A model generated the notes under the pieces. The model did not search any database, had not been told where the DNA came from, and saw only the letters and a program-made list of their open reading frames with translations. Source: Flavobacterium macacae (GTDB taxonomy: Bacteria > Bacteroidota > Bacteroidia > Flavobacteriales > Flavobacteriaceae). From it: a DNA stretch of 35,287 nt. Positions 1 through 8,802 of the stretch are shown here, piece after piece; the stretch's first letter is position 1; every line of letters starts with the position of its first letter. Location of the stretch: assembly GCF_003865365.1 (NCBI RefSeq), contig NZ_RQVR01000023.1, forward strand, positions 1 to 35,287, read 5' to 3'. A program made the position numbers and the translations under genes.

Positions 1-783
1 TACTGTAGGACTTGATGACTCAGGGGGAATCACATAGCTTAGGTTGCCAAACTGGTCATACACATAGTAGGTATCGTGTGGATCGCTATCATTATAGGTC
101 CTCTTCAGCACCACCCTTCCTTCCTTATCCTTGTATTCTTCACTAGTGTTGTTTTTTCCAGAGGTCCAGTTTTCGTCTTTAGTTACTGTCTTGTAGAGAT
201 CACCCGTCGCATAACTCCCCTGCGATAGTGATACGTCATAAATCGAGTGGGCTGCATTCCAAGTGGCTGAGGCAGTATAGCGGATGATATTGTCGGATCC
301 AGAATTCGCTTGATAGTCAAGCCTTATCTCGTGCCCGCTTCCCATTGCCCAAGACTCACCTGGAGCAGACTGCTTGAGCACCCTATTCAGAGGTGAAGAT
401 TCCAAAAGCTTCTCAGAATAGGGAGGTTCTCCGTTATAATCCGCATACCCGAGCACCTCAGTCAATGCATCAGGCCTGTAATTTCCGCCACCAAGCTCAG
501 AGGCATAGGGCAAGTATTCAATTGCCATTCGCCCATAGACATCATACTCCATAGGAACCACAATACTCTTTCCTTCTGCCGACTGGTCCACCGAAACCTG
601 CTGGATGGCGCGCCCCAGACCATCAAAATAGGTAATACTAGTAGCTGCCTGCTGGATGGAAGGATTTGGAATAATAGTGGCGGATGCCTGTTTGTAGTTC
701 CTTGAAAGGACATAGTTCTGATCAATGCTCTGGCTCCAAAGAAGCAGTGGTGCCAGCAGCGCCAAGTATAAAATCGTTTTCAT
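1..783 (-). CDS. DUF6443/RHS-type protein, N-terminal part (runs off left edge)
   Basis: Reading from the ATG at 783 towards position 1 gives 261 uninterrupted codons, so the gene continues outside the window. The first residues (MKTILYLALLAPLLLWSQS) look like a signal peptide. The next stretch holds the hallmark of the DUF6443 head of Bacteroidota RHS proteins: ITYFDGLGRAIQQV near residue 50, then YDVYGRMAIEYLPYAS near 82. YD-type repeats follow (EEYKDKEGRVVLKRTYND, YYVYDQFGNLSYVIPP). In this family the unseen part usually holds more YD repeats and an RHS core, often with a variable C-terminal tip that can be a toxin; that is family knowledge, not visible here. The gene lies 11 bp after the stop of the RHS-like gene 795-4211 and is probably co-transcribed with it. 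Confidence 0.85.
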   Translation of the reverse strand, partial: MKTILYLALLAPLLLWSQSIDQNYVLSRNYKQASATIIPNPSIQQAATSITYFDGLGRAIQQVSVDQSAEGKSIVVPMEYDVYGRMAIEYLPYASELGGGNYRPDALTEVLGYADYNGEPPYSEKLLESSPLNRVLKQSAPGESWAMGSGHEIRLDYQANSGSDNIIRYTASATWNAAHSIYDVSLSQGSYATGDLYKTVTKDENWTSGKNNTSEEYKDKEGRVVLKRTYNDSDPHDTYYVYDQFGNLSYVIPPESSSPTV

Positions 784-794
784 AGCGCTTCGTT

Positions 795-3700
795 TTAGGG
801 TCTGTAATTATATTTGTTTTCCGAAAGAATATTACCATCATTGTCTTTGACAAGCTCCAGCCTTCCAAAGGAATCATATTCGTAGCTAGATCGATAGCCC
901 TTAGGGTCGGTAACTGTACTGATGCCAAACAGGGGCCTGTAAGTGAAGGTAGTTACCATCGCTCCCGAAAGTGCGGGGCTTGCACGGAGCGCATCGAGCG
1001 CCGCCACAAGCGAGGCCTCGTCGTAGGGAACTGCGCTGGAAGCCGCGTGTATCGCAGAGATAAGGTTGGACGGGATCGACGCATAGGCGGTGTTATCTAT
1101 CTTAGCAACGGGCTTTGTGCCATTGTAGCCCCAAATGTAGCTTACTTTCGTTCCACTTGCCGCCTGAGCTTCAAGCAGGTTTTCCCACATATCGTAAAGA
1201 TTGAATTTTAGCCGCTGTTCCAAGAGGTTATTTCCTTTGGCCAGAGCTGTAGATGATAGGATCATTTTGCCACCTTGTGCCAGATAGTCGTACTGCACTT
1301 TTGAAAGTTGTTGGAAAGCATCACTGCTGGTCACCGACGAAATTTCGGAAATCCTGTTTCCCGGAAAAATATAAAACTCATATTCTAATTTTTTATAGTC
1401 TCCAGTTGCACCATTCGTGAAATGCTTCTGCGAAGAAAGCTGTTTGTTAAAATCTTCATAGGTATATTCTTCCCGTTCTTCAAGTATTTCTGTTTCAAAA
1501 ATTTTTTTGGTGCTCTTCTCTCTCAGTTTTACCCATCCGTATGTTTCAATATTCTCTAGGTGGCCAATATAAGAAAACACGTCCCCCTTGCAGACTGTTT
1601 CGCAGTTATATGAAAATTCACCGCTTTCAATGCAATTTTGCCTCTTTGTAAGATACTCTTCATAGGTGAAGCTGAGATAGCTGAAAGCGCAACGAGTTGC
1701 ACCTTGAAACATTCTGAGGCCCGTGACCTGCTCCGCATCTACAATATCGTATTCGTAGTCCGTTTCCTGTAGCAGTTGCCCGTCTTCCCTGAAAATTTTT
1801 TCCTTCTTTATGAAACCCCTCCTGTAGTCTAAATTGCTTGACGCAATAAATGGCATATGCTGGGTATAGGCTTCAGGCCCTTGTGGCTCGTCGATTGGAC
1901 TCTGATAGTAGTACTGCGTCTTTCCATTTCCCGTCTGCCTCACCATAACATTCTGGTAACCGACATCTGATCCCTGCGTCCGCATACTTAGCAGATTATT
2001 TACCTGACATGTAGTCTGATAGGCGATTGTCATATTTATGGCAAAACTTGGACAGGATATATGATGGTCTCGAACTTTCGTATACGTAAATACTGGTTTT
2101 CCAAAAACTAGAGAACCACTGCTTTTATTTGAAGTTCCAGCAAAGCCATAGCTGTAATTTTTTTCACTTGCAGGAGTAAAACCATATTGATTTAGAGTAG
2201 AATCATAGTAGTTCTGCGGGACATCTCCGTCTTCAAAGTAGCCTATATTTTTGATCCTCATACCTCCCCCATATAAATATTCTTTTAGTGGTTGAGGATT
2301 ACGTCCGGAATCAATTCGTGTCCTGTAGTTAATATCGACTCGTACTGAACTTGATAAAACGGCATCAAACCAGTTGTATACAAGTGTATAAGTTGCAGCT
2401 CCGGGAGGAAAATATATTTCTTCAGTAGAGCAGGACAAGTCATTTCCGCAATTGAATTGACTATATATAGAAGATGAACCGTCATCCAATATTTTTCTTA
2501 TTGTAAATACGCCCATTGAAGAGCCAGAAATAAGAGATGGAGAAAATTTAACAAAGGTGCCACTGACAGTTGCTATTTCTAGAATTTGTGCCGGACTTGC
2601 GCCAGATACGCTATTAAAAACCATTGTGCTTTCTCTATTTATCCAGTTCTCTGGATTTTCATCAAAATCTGACAAAGGACTATCTCCTACGTGGGAATAA
2701 GTATTTGCCTCAAAATCAAAAACTTTAGCACCTCCCGTGGGAAGCTTAATTTTCTGCAGCACATCGGTCTTGATCATATAAGGATCTACTTCACGGCTAT
2801 ATCCGAACGAGGAAATATATGGACGGACATTGAAAAAACCCCAAGCATCTTTGCCTACTGCTCGTGATCCCGCACTGCTCTGGGCATAATAAAACTCATG
2901 TGCCTGTTTTTTCTGGTCAATATAATTGCCTTCTTCTATCTTGGAAAGCATCATCCTCTTGCCATAGATCGATGAGATTTCAGAATAGGTGTAAGAGAAG
3001 TCAAATCTTTTGATAGGACTTCCCGACCATGTCTTAAGCACTACGCTCTTTAATTTGGACGAGTTTGCATTCACTACCAAATTATAGTCTTGCCTGCCCA
3101 ATTCATATACAAATTCGACCTTAGCCACATCCGTAACATCAATTGATTGCAACTTTTTTGTCTTGGTACTTCGTTGGACTTTCCTATCGAAATAAAGCGG
3201 CTCAATCCGATCGAGCTGTTCGGGACAATTGTTAAGCAATCCATATACGGGATCGAAGCCTACTATAAAATTATGCTCAGAGGTAACGTCGCTAACCGCT
3301 TCGGTAATTGGATGCAGCTCATCATTGTACCCGAAGCTTGCCACAAGATTATTTCCAGAGTCATAAACTTTACTGAGATGAAATGCGCTGATGAAATCAT
3401 AATTATCATTGGATATGGACGTATTTCCTGTCCCAAAAAAAGTACTCTGAGTGGTAGTGCCTTGCGTTGTTTTTTCAATAATGTCGAAAAGGTAGCGCGT
3501 ACCTTTCTCGTCCAGTAGCGTAAAACTTAAAAAATCATATTTCCTTGTCGATGAATTGTAGTTGTAGTTGAAGGAAATATCCATTGCTTCAGAGTTGCTG
3601 AGCTTAGATACCTCAAGAGTACCCTGCTGATTTTTTTTTATTATAAATCTCCCAGACCTTCCCATAAAATTAAATTGGTAAAGGTCATGCTGAGTATCGT

Positions 3701-4211
3701 ACCTGCCCTTTTCGTAGGCATCCCAAAGAAATTTTTTAATTATTGATGTGCCGGCACCGTTGAAGCTTTCCATAGCTTGATAATACGTATTTGCAAAGAC
3801 ACCTGCACTCTCATTCTGGTAAATACCCATTTTAAGCTGGAATCCACTTTTATAATGTTCATCAGGAAATCCCATGACTGTCCTGGAGATAGTACCGCCA
3901 GCCAAAAGATTCCATCCCAGTCCTGTTGAACTTGCAACTTCGTCCGCTGCCGCGCTGTAAGGATGATATGCAAGCGAAAGATTTACCGAGACATTTTTAG
4001 AATGCGAGCTGATATCGTACAGCGGTATTGCTATGTCGGGAATTCCTGTGTAATTACTTACAGCTACCTCTTCAAATTTCATCAACGCCACTACAGATGG
4101 CGAAGCCGGCGCAATTTCAGGAAGTGCTGTTTTTATGTCATTGGCCCCATTCTGCTGTGAAAAGGAAAACTGATATGATACTAGTATGATTAAGCAAAAT
4201 ATATTTCTCAT
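795..4211 (-). CDS. Large exported RHS/YD-repeat-like protein (1138 aa)
   Basis: It starts with a signal peptide (MRNIFCLIILVSYQFSFSQ) and then a segment typical of Bacteroidota RHS-associated exported proteins: FEEVAVSNYTGIPDIAIPLYD around residues 46-66 and GLGWNLLAGGTISR around 97. The centre is a long beta-rich region with no domain I can name. The C-terminus carries clear YD motifs: DPKGYRSSYEYDSFGRLELV and DNDGNILSENKYNY in the last 50 residues. The next gene (1-783) starts with the DUF6443 head, so the pair looks like a two-gene RHS system in which this protein is the upstream partner. It is preceded by only 10 bp after the T9SS protein gene at 4222-5841, suggesting one operon. The exact function (adhesin, toxin carrier or shell) is unknown. 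Confidence 0.85.
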   Translation of the reverse strand: MRNIFCLIILVSYQFSFSQQNGANDIKTALPEIAPASPSVVALMKFEEVAVSNYTGIPDIAIPLYDISSHSKNVSVNLSLAYHPYSAAADEVASSTGLGWNLLAGGTISRTVMGFPDEHYKSGFQLKMGIYQNESAGVFANTYYQAMESFNGAGTSIIKKFLWDAYEKGRYDTQHDLYQFNFMGRSGRFIIKKNQQGTLEVSKLSNSEAMDISFNYNYNSSTRKYDFLSFTLLDEKGTRYLFDIIEKTTQGTTTQSTFFGTGNTSISNDNYDFISAFHLSKVYDSGNNLVASFGYNDELHPITEAVSDVTSEHNFIVGFDPVYGLLNNCPEQLDRIEPLYFDRKVQRSTKTKKLQSIDVTDVAKVEFVYELGRQDYNLVVNANSSKLKSVVLKTWSGSPIKRFDFSYTYSEISSIYGKRMMLSKIEEGNYIDQKKQAHEFYYAQSSAGSRAVGKDAWGFFNVRPYISSFGYSREVDPYMIKTDVLQKIKLPTGGAKVFDFEANTYSHVGDSPLSDFDENPENWINRESTMVFNSVSGASPAQILEIATVSGTFVKFSPSLISGSSMGVFTIRKILDDGSSSIYSQFNCGNDLSCSTEEIYFPPGAATYTLVYNWFDAVLSSSVRVDINYRTRIDSGRNPQPLKEYLYGGGMRIKNIGYFEDGDVPQNYYDSTLNQYGFTPASEKNYSYGFAGTSNKSSGSLVFGKPVFTYTKVRDHHISCPSFAINMTIAYQTTCQVNNLLSMRTQGSDVGYQNVMVRQTGNGKTQYYYQSPIDEPQGPEAYTQHMPFIASSNLDYRRGFIKKEKIFREDGQLLQETDYEYDIVDAEQVTGLRMFQGATRCAFSYLSFTYEEYLTKRQNCIESGEFSYNCETVCKGDVFSYIGHLENIETYGWVKLREKSTKKIFETEILEEREEYTYEDFNKQLSSQKHFTNGATGDYKKLEYEFYIFPGNRISEISSVTSSDAFQQLSKVQYDYLAQGGKMILSSTALAKGNNLLEQRLKFNLYDMWENLLEAQAASGTKVSYIWGYNGTKPVAKIDNTAYASIPSNLISAIHAASSAVPYDEASLVAALDALRASPALSGAMVTTFTYRPLFGISTVTDPKGYRSSYEYDSFGRLELVKDNDGNILSENKYNYRP

Positions 4212-4221
4212 TACGCTATAA

Positions 4222-5841
4222 TTAATTTCTATTGACGGCCTTTATAATTTTTACTGCATCATTCTGCACGTTGGTCCTGATTTCCACAATGTAGATCCCT
4301 ACCGGAAGCCCGCCAAGGTCGACGGGTACGGTACGGTCAGTTATATCGAACTGTTGCAGCTGCCTTCCCGCTAAGTCAAACAGCGTAGCGGTGCCTTTCT
4401 CAAAATCATAGCCTACCACCACGTTGGTAAACTGCTGTGCGGGGTTCGGAAAAGCCTCTATAGGCTTTTTCTCTTCCTTCTTTTTCTTATTGTCTTTGAG
4501 CTTCACCACCCAGAAGTCATTCCGGCCGATGCCGCTGTAACGGTCTCGGGAACTGCCTTTTGAACTTCCCGCCAGCAGGTATCCACCGTCGCGTACCGTG
4601 ATGATACTGCGCAGCATATCTTCTCCGCCGCTTCCGACAGTCTCCCGCCACAGCTCCTCGCCCCTATCGTTTGTCTTTATCGCTACATAATCATTGATTC
4701 CTTCCTTGTCTTTTCTTCTCGTGCCGACAGTCTCACTTTGCGCATAGCCTCCAAGAAGAAGAGAGCCGTCCCTGTCTTCGACCATCGATGTAAAAAAATC
4801 AACCTTACCAATATCGTATGTCTCCTGCCAGATAATTTCACCGCTACTATCAATTTTCACAACCCAGAAGTCCATTCCGTTTTTGTTGGATACATTCTTG
4901 TTTCCTGTGGTACCTGAAGCGGAATTGCCTCCCATTATATAGTTGCCATCTTGGGATTGAAAAAGAGAGTACAGCTGGTCATCACCACTACCGCCGTAAA
5001 CTTTCTGCCACTCCAGAACACCGTCCTTATCGAGCTTCACGACCCAGTAGTCACTCTCTCCATAGCACTTCTCGCTCTTGTCGCCAGACATTGGAGAATT
5101 AGAAGACCCTCCCAATATGTAGCCGCCGTCTAGGGTCTGCTGGACCCTGCGTAGGTGATCGGCATACAGTCCCCCAATAGTTTTCTGCCATTCCGCATGC
5201 CCCTTCGAGTCTAGCTTTACTATCCAGTAGTCCTGTCCTCCGCGACTGTCCTCGTTTTTGCCGAAAACATCCTCCTTGGCTCCTTCCAACCCTGCCCTGC
5301 GATTGGAACTCGATGATCCTCCAATCAGGTAACCGCCATCTGAAGTGGGCCAGATGCTTTGGAGTAGTTCCTGTCCTGTCCCTCCAATGGTACGCTGCCA
5401 TTCCTCATTCCCTTTAGCGTTGAGCTTAATTATCCAAAAATCTTCCCTGCCTCTACAGGAATCCTTCTTATGTAGACCTAGTGCAGAATCTGAGGTCCCG
5501 GCCAAAATAAAGCCTCCGTCCTTCGTGTGACGAATACCTTGGAGCAGGTCTGCTCCAGACCCACCTATGCTTTTCTGCCAATCCAGTTCTCCCTTCTCAT
5601 CCATCTTCCATAGGAAATAGTCCAAGCCTCCGCTTCCCTCCTCCATCTTGTTCCCTGTCTTTTTCGACACAGAACTCCCAGCAAGCAGAAAGCCATAGTC
5701 GGCAGTAGGTATCGCATCAAAAAGGTAGTCTGAATGTTTTCCACCATAAGATTTCTCCCACTCAATCTTTTGGGCATAGGATGGAATTGCGTGAAAAAGT
5801 ATAGCAAGGCCGGCAATTAAAAGGAACCTGATAGGAATCAT
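4222..5841 (-). CDS. T9SS-sorted surface protein with seven ~60-aa repeats (probable beta-propeller)
   Basis: The protein has 539 residues. A signal peptide covers roughly residues 1-23 (ending SYAQ). Residues about 26-450 hold seven repeats of about 60 residues with the pattern W-Q-K-x-x-G-G, then a T-x-D-G-G-Y-x-L-x-G-x-S segment, then D-Y/F-W-V-V-K-L-D-x-x-G. Seven tandem units of this size suggest a seven-bladed propeller (inference). A Lys/Glu-rich linker (KKKKEEKKP) leads to a type IX secretion C-terminal sorting domain: FPNPAQQFTNV, then ATLFDLAGRQLQQ, then LPVGIYIVEI. It is therefore likely exported through the outer membrane and anchored or released there. It is the first gene of the operon leading to the two RHS-like genes. 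Confidence 0.88.
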   Translation of the reverse strand: MIPIRFLLIAGLAILFHAIPSYAQKIEWEKSYGGKHSDYLFDAIPTADYGFLLAGSSVSKKTGNKMEEGSGGLDYFLWKMDEKGELDWQKSIGGSGADLLQGIRHTKDGGFILAGTSDSALGLHKKDSCRGREDFWIIKLNAKGNEEWQRTIGGTGQELLQSIWPTSDGGYLIGGSSSSNRRAGLEGAKEDVFGKNEDSRGGQDYWIVKLDSKGHAEWQKTIGGLYADHLRRVQQTLDGGYILGGSSNSPMSGDKSEKCYGESDYWVVKLDKDGVLEWQKVYGGSGDDQLYSLFQSQDGNYIMGGNSASGTTGNKNVSNKNGMDFWVVKIDSSGEIIWQETYDIGKVDFFTSMVEDRDGSLLLGGYAQSETVGTRRKDKEGINDYVAIKTNDRGEELWRETVGSGGEDMLRSIITVRDGGYLLAGSSKGSSRDRYSGIGRNDFWVVKLKDNKKKKEEKKPIEAFPNPAQQFTNVVVGYDFEKGTATLFDLAGRQLQQFDITDRTVPVDLGGLPVGIYIVEIRTNVQNDAVKIIKAVNRN

Positions 5842-6111
5842 AAGCTAAATCGTTATAGTCTTGTTAAAAAAAAATAAATGTACTACAAATTTTTAGTTAA
5901 ATAAATTCCTTAATCTAAGTTTCTCAATCTGAAAGTTGCATTTAGAAAGGAATTAGTTTCCATAAGAGCTTTGATTCCAAAACTTTTTTACCATAGATTC
6001 ACTGCTAAAGACGTCACCAAAAAGAAAGCGAAGGTTAGAATTGAGGCTATAGCTCCTTTATTTCACTTCTTCAAAAATAACAACGTATATAAATCAATAC
6101 ATTGCAAGTAG
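5842..6111. other. Intergenic stretch between the RHS operon and the IS3 remnant
   Basis: I recognise no gene here. It is AT-rich and should contain the promoter of the leftward operon that starts at 5841, but I do not see a convincing TTG-N19-TAnnTTTG element. Composition changes here from the more G+C-rich RHS operon to the AT-rich island. Confidence 0.5.
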
Positions 6112-6282
6112 ATGGTACAAATAAGGTACAAAATAAATCTAAAGAGTTCAAAAACAAAACGAAGCAAACTTAAAAAACGCTTTAAAGTAACCACAGATTC
6201 TAATCATCGATATCCAGTGTGCAGTAATCATCTCAATAGAAATTTTACACCAAAATCACTTAATGAGGTCTGGGTGTCTGAT
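6112..6282 (+). mobile_element. IS3-family transposase OrfB fragment
   Basis: The plus-strand reading frame gives KKRFKVTTDSNHRYPVCSNH, then LNRNFTPKSLNEVWVSD. This matches the conserved linker of IS3-family (IS150/IS51-like) OrfB just before its rve catalytic core, where the family continues with D-I-T-Y-I. The frame leaves transposase sequence after WVSD at about 6282 and continues as the antisense of an rteC fragment, so the element is cut there. An in-frame TAG sits immediately before the ATG at 6112, and no earlier transposase sequence is visible. No inverted repeats or full element remain. It marks the junction between the RHS locus and the mobile metal-resistance island. Confidence 0.7.
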
Positions 6283-6708
6283 CGAAGAAAGTCGAGAATT
6301 CCGGATCTATTTCAAATACGATGCTGTTAAGCCCATCGTGGTAGTTAATGTTTCCACGTTTGAAGTAAGTATCATCACGGTCTGTCCGTCCTGAGCGGTA
6401 ATATCTGTAAAAATCCGAATTGCAGAGGTGTTCAGTGTATTCCCGTTTAAGATTTGCCAACTGTCCAGAAAAATAATTATAATACATTTTACCGTTACTA
6501 ACAGGGCAAGTGGTTTCAATGCGATATATCTTATTATAGTAAATCAGCTTACCAAGTATTTGGGGTTTAATAGAACGAAAAAAACGGATTTCTTCCTCAT
6601 CGTTTTTAAACCCTTCCTCAATAAGGTATTTCTTAACTGAACCTAAAAGATCCTGAAGATACAGGGTCATTTCGTAAGCCTCATCAATCAATCTTTTGCT
6701 TTGTGATA
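6260..6708 (-). pseudogene. rteC: rteC fragment, truncated at both ends
   Basis: The reading frame aligns well with the intact RteC encoded at 7733-8560: VKKYLIEEGFKNDEEEIRFF and KLIYYNKIYRIET correspond to VKKYVLNRGFKNIGEEIHFF and KLIYYNAIYKIET. The N-terminal coiled segment present in the intact copy is missing; the frame meets the helicase fragment at about 6708. At the other end the protein stops matching after DPEFST, where it enters antisense IS3 sequence and ends with a chimeric tail. It therefore lacks roughly the C-terminal 40 percent of the intact copy. RteC proteins regulate excision and transfer of CTnDOT-type elements; this copy should be inactive. The best-looking start in the remnant is a TTG at 6691. 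Confidence 0.72.
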
Positions 6709-7716
6709 AATGAAATTGCTAAGCATTTCGCAAACAATAAAGTGGATGTAATTATTTATGCTACAGAAAAATCGTTGGATAGCTATAAGTTCAATCTCTT
6801 GTACAACAAGCAACTTTTTATAGACCAGCTTAAAACTAATAACCTCGGCAAACGTACCATTGATGAAGGAAGTATGGACGAAAAATCGGGAATGAATTTC
6901 TCGGAATATGTGGCTATCCTTTCAGGAAATACAGACTTGTTGGATAAAGCCAAATTAGAAAAACAGATTGCCGGATTGGAAAGCGAAAAACAGGCTTTCA
7001 ACCGTTCAAAGTATAGTGCGAAGTACAAATTGGAAGACTATACGGCTGAATTGGACAAAGCCCAATCCCGATATGACCGTATGAGCCTAGATTGGAATAA
7101 TCTGCAAGAACGTATCCAAAAACGTTCTGACGGTATTATTACCAATCCTGTTCAGTTGGACGGTTTACCGCCCAATGCGGATATAAAACAAATCGGTGCA
7201 AAACTCAACCAGCTTGCGGATAAAGCCCGTACAGGTGGTGATTACGAGGAAATCGGAAGTCTTTATGGTTTTCAGCTTTTGGTAAAAACGGAAATGTCAC
7301 AAAAAGACGGTGTGGATATTCGTGTAAATCGTTTTTTGATGCAAGGCGAGGGAAATATCAAATATACCTACAACAATGGTCTAATCGCTAAAGATGAAAA
7401 GCTAGCTGCTATGAACTTCCTTAACGCACTGGAAAAATTGCCTGGATATATTGAGCAGGAGCAAAAGAAAATTACGGAAATACAAAAAGACCTACCTATT
7501 CTTCAGGAGGTCATAAATGGTACGTGGTCTAAGGAAAGCCGATTGAGCGAACTCAAAACCGAACTGGCCGCCGTTGAACGAAAGATACAGTTATCAATTA
7601 AGCAGGAAACTAAAGAGGAACCTGCGGAACAAACCGAAAAACAAAAGCAAACGCCAAGCATTTCGGAGAATATTGTACGGATAAAAGGTGTTCGTTTACC
7701 ACGTGGAGTATTGTAA
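6703..7716 (+). pseudogene. C-terminal fragment of an ICE-borne DNA methylase/helicase
   Basis: The frame opens abruptly with NEIAKHFANNKVDVIIYATE at 6709, which I recognise as the segment just after the REGR-x-x-RQGN helicase motif VI of the very large methylase/SNF2-like helicase carried by Bacteroidota conjugative elements. The SNF2 motifs, the methylase domain and everything upstream are absent, so this is the terminal part (about 335 residues) of a protein that is normally well over 1000 residues. The remaining part is mostly coiled-coil (residues about 75-130 and 245-310) and ends in IVRIKGVRLPRGVL. The apparent GTG start at 6703 lies at the fusion point with the rteC fragment and is unlikely to be a genuine start. 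It is convergent with the intact rteC. Confidence 0.65.
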
Positions 7717-7732
7717 TATGCAAAAGAATTTG

Positions 7733-8560
7733 CTACATTTCGTCCTGTTCGTCCATTTTTCTAATCAAAGCATCCCGTAAGCTGTCAAGGAATTTGGTGC
7801 TGTTTATTTTTCGGGATTTAAGTTCCATAAATGTATGATAAAAGTCGCCTAAATCAAGATTAAAAGTACGTTCAAATGTTTTGGCAATAACCTTAATATC
7901 TGCATTTCCATTGTCAAACACACCTTGCGAATACAGTGCATAAATCAATTCTATCATTGCTGTTTTGCTCCCTGTCCAATTTAATTTCGGCAGGTCTGTT
8001 GATTTATCTCTATACGCCGTGTTGTGAAGCTGGTCTTCAAGATAGACTTGTATCAGGTCGTTGGCAATAATTTTTGCAACTTTGTAATCGTGTGAAGTAG
8101 AAAAACTATGGTCTGCTTCAAAATAAAATGTGTCTAAACTTAGCTTAATATCGTACTTGCCCCGAACAAACAGCTTATCATCAATAAATGAGTTATTCGT
8201 CCGGTAGTATTTATAAAATTCAAGGTTGTTGTCAAAATACCTTTTAAGTTTTCTCAATTCATCATTAAGGTATTTTTTAATAGGTTTTGAACCGTAAGGC
8301 TTTTTTGTTTCGATTTTATAAATGGCATTATAATAAATTAGTTTTGAAACGATAGTAGGTTTTTGATATTTAAAAAAATGGATTTCTTCCCCAATATTCT
8401 TAAATCCTCTGTTTAGAACATATTTCTTTACTTCCGACAAGTATTTTAGAATGATATCTATAACGGCTTCTATCCGTTGTATAGAGTGATCGGTTTCAAT
8501 CTCCAAATCGTTGATTTCTGTTTCCAGCTTGTGTAGTGTTTCTGTATAAAATTTGTTCAT
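7733..8560 (-). CDS. rteC: RteC family element regulator (275 aa)
   Basis: This is a full-length RteC-domain protein. It has an N-terminal helical segment (residues 1-45) and the core motifs GFKNIGEEIHFFK, KLIYYNAIYKIE and FYFEADHSFSTSHDYKVAKI. The C-terminal half (residues about 190-275) carries LNWTGSKTAMIELIYALYSQGVFDNG-type sequence, typical of the helix-turn-helix-like end of this family. In CTnDOT, RteC is the last regulator of the rteABC cascade and relieves repression of excision genes. Here no rteA or rteB is visible. It is convergent with the helicase fragment (17 bp between the two stop sides) and is followed upstream by a 240-bp non-coding stretch. Confidence 0.85.
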   Translation of the reverse strand: MNKFYTETLHKLETEINDLEIETDHSIQRIEAVIDIILKYLSEVKKYVLNRGFKNIGEEIHFFKYQKPTIVSKLIYYNAIYKIETKKPYGSKPIKKYLNDELRKLKRYFDNNLEFYKYYRTNNSFIDDKLFVRGKYDIKLSLDTFYFEADHSFSTSHDYKVAKIIANDLIQVYLEDQLHNTAYRDKSTDLPKLNWTGSKTAMIELIYALYSQGVFDNGNADIKVIAKTFERTFNLDLGDFYHTFMELKSRKINSTKFLDSLRDALIRKMDEQDEM

Positions 8561-8706
8561 CTGGCTATTTTGAAGTCTATATTTGAGTTAGTGAAAAAAA
8601 ATAAACTGTGTAATTTGTAGGCTATATCACATCTAATGATTTTTTTTGAAATTATTATAGAGCCTATTTGCAATAGCTTAGCTTCTTCCATAATCGGTTA
8701 AAAGAT

Positions 8707-8737
8707 TTCAGGAATGTTTATTAGAACAATTCCTGAA
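8707..8737. terminator. Stem-loop downstream of the CDF-like gene
   Basis: TTCAGGAAT (8707-8715) and ATTCCTGAA (8729-8737) form a perfect 9-bp inverted repeat around a 13-nt loop. On the plus strand a run of seven T follows within a few bases; on the minus strand the flank reads ATCTTTTAA. It lies about 65 bp beyond the stop of the leftward metal operon and could end that operon or act in both directions. Confidence 0.45.
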
Positions 8738-8802
8738 CACTCTTTTTTTATTTCTATTATCTCCTATTCTTCTAAGATAAAGGCAACTATAGATATAGGG
8801 AT

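Noticed and set aside
3147..3518. 123-codon plus-strand open frame
   Set aside because: Antisense to the RHS-like gene, no motif, no start context; a shadow frame.
5946..6111. Short plus-strand frame reading HRFTAKDVTKKKAKVRIEA before the IS3 remnant
   Set aside because: It looked like possible further transposase, but I recognise no family and the frame closes at the TAG before 6112.
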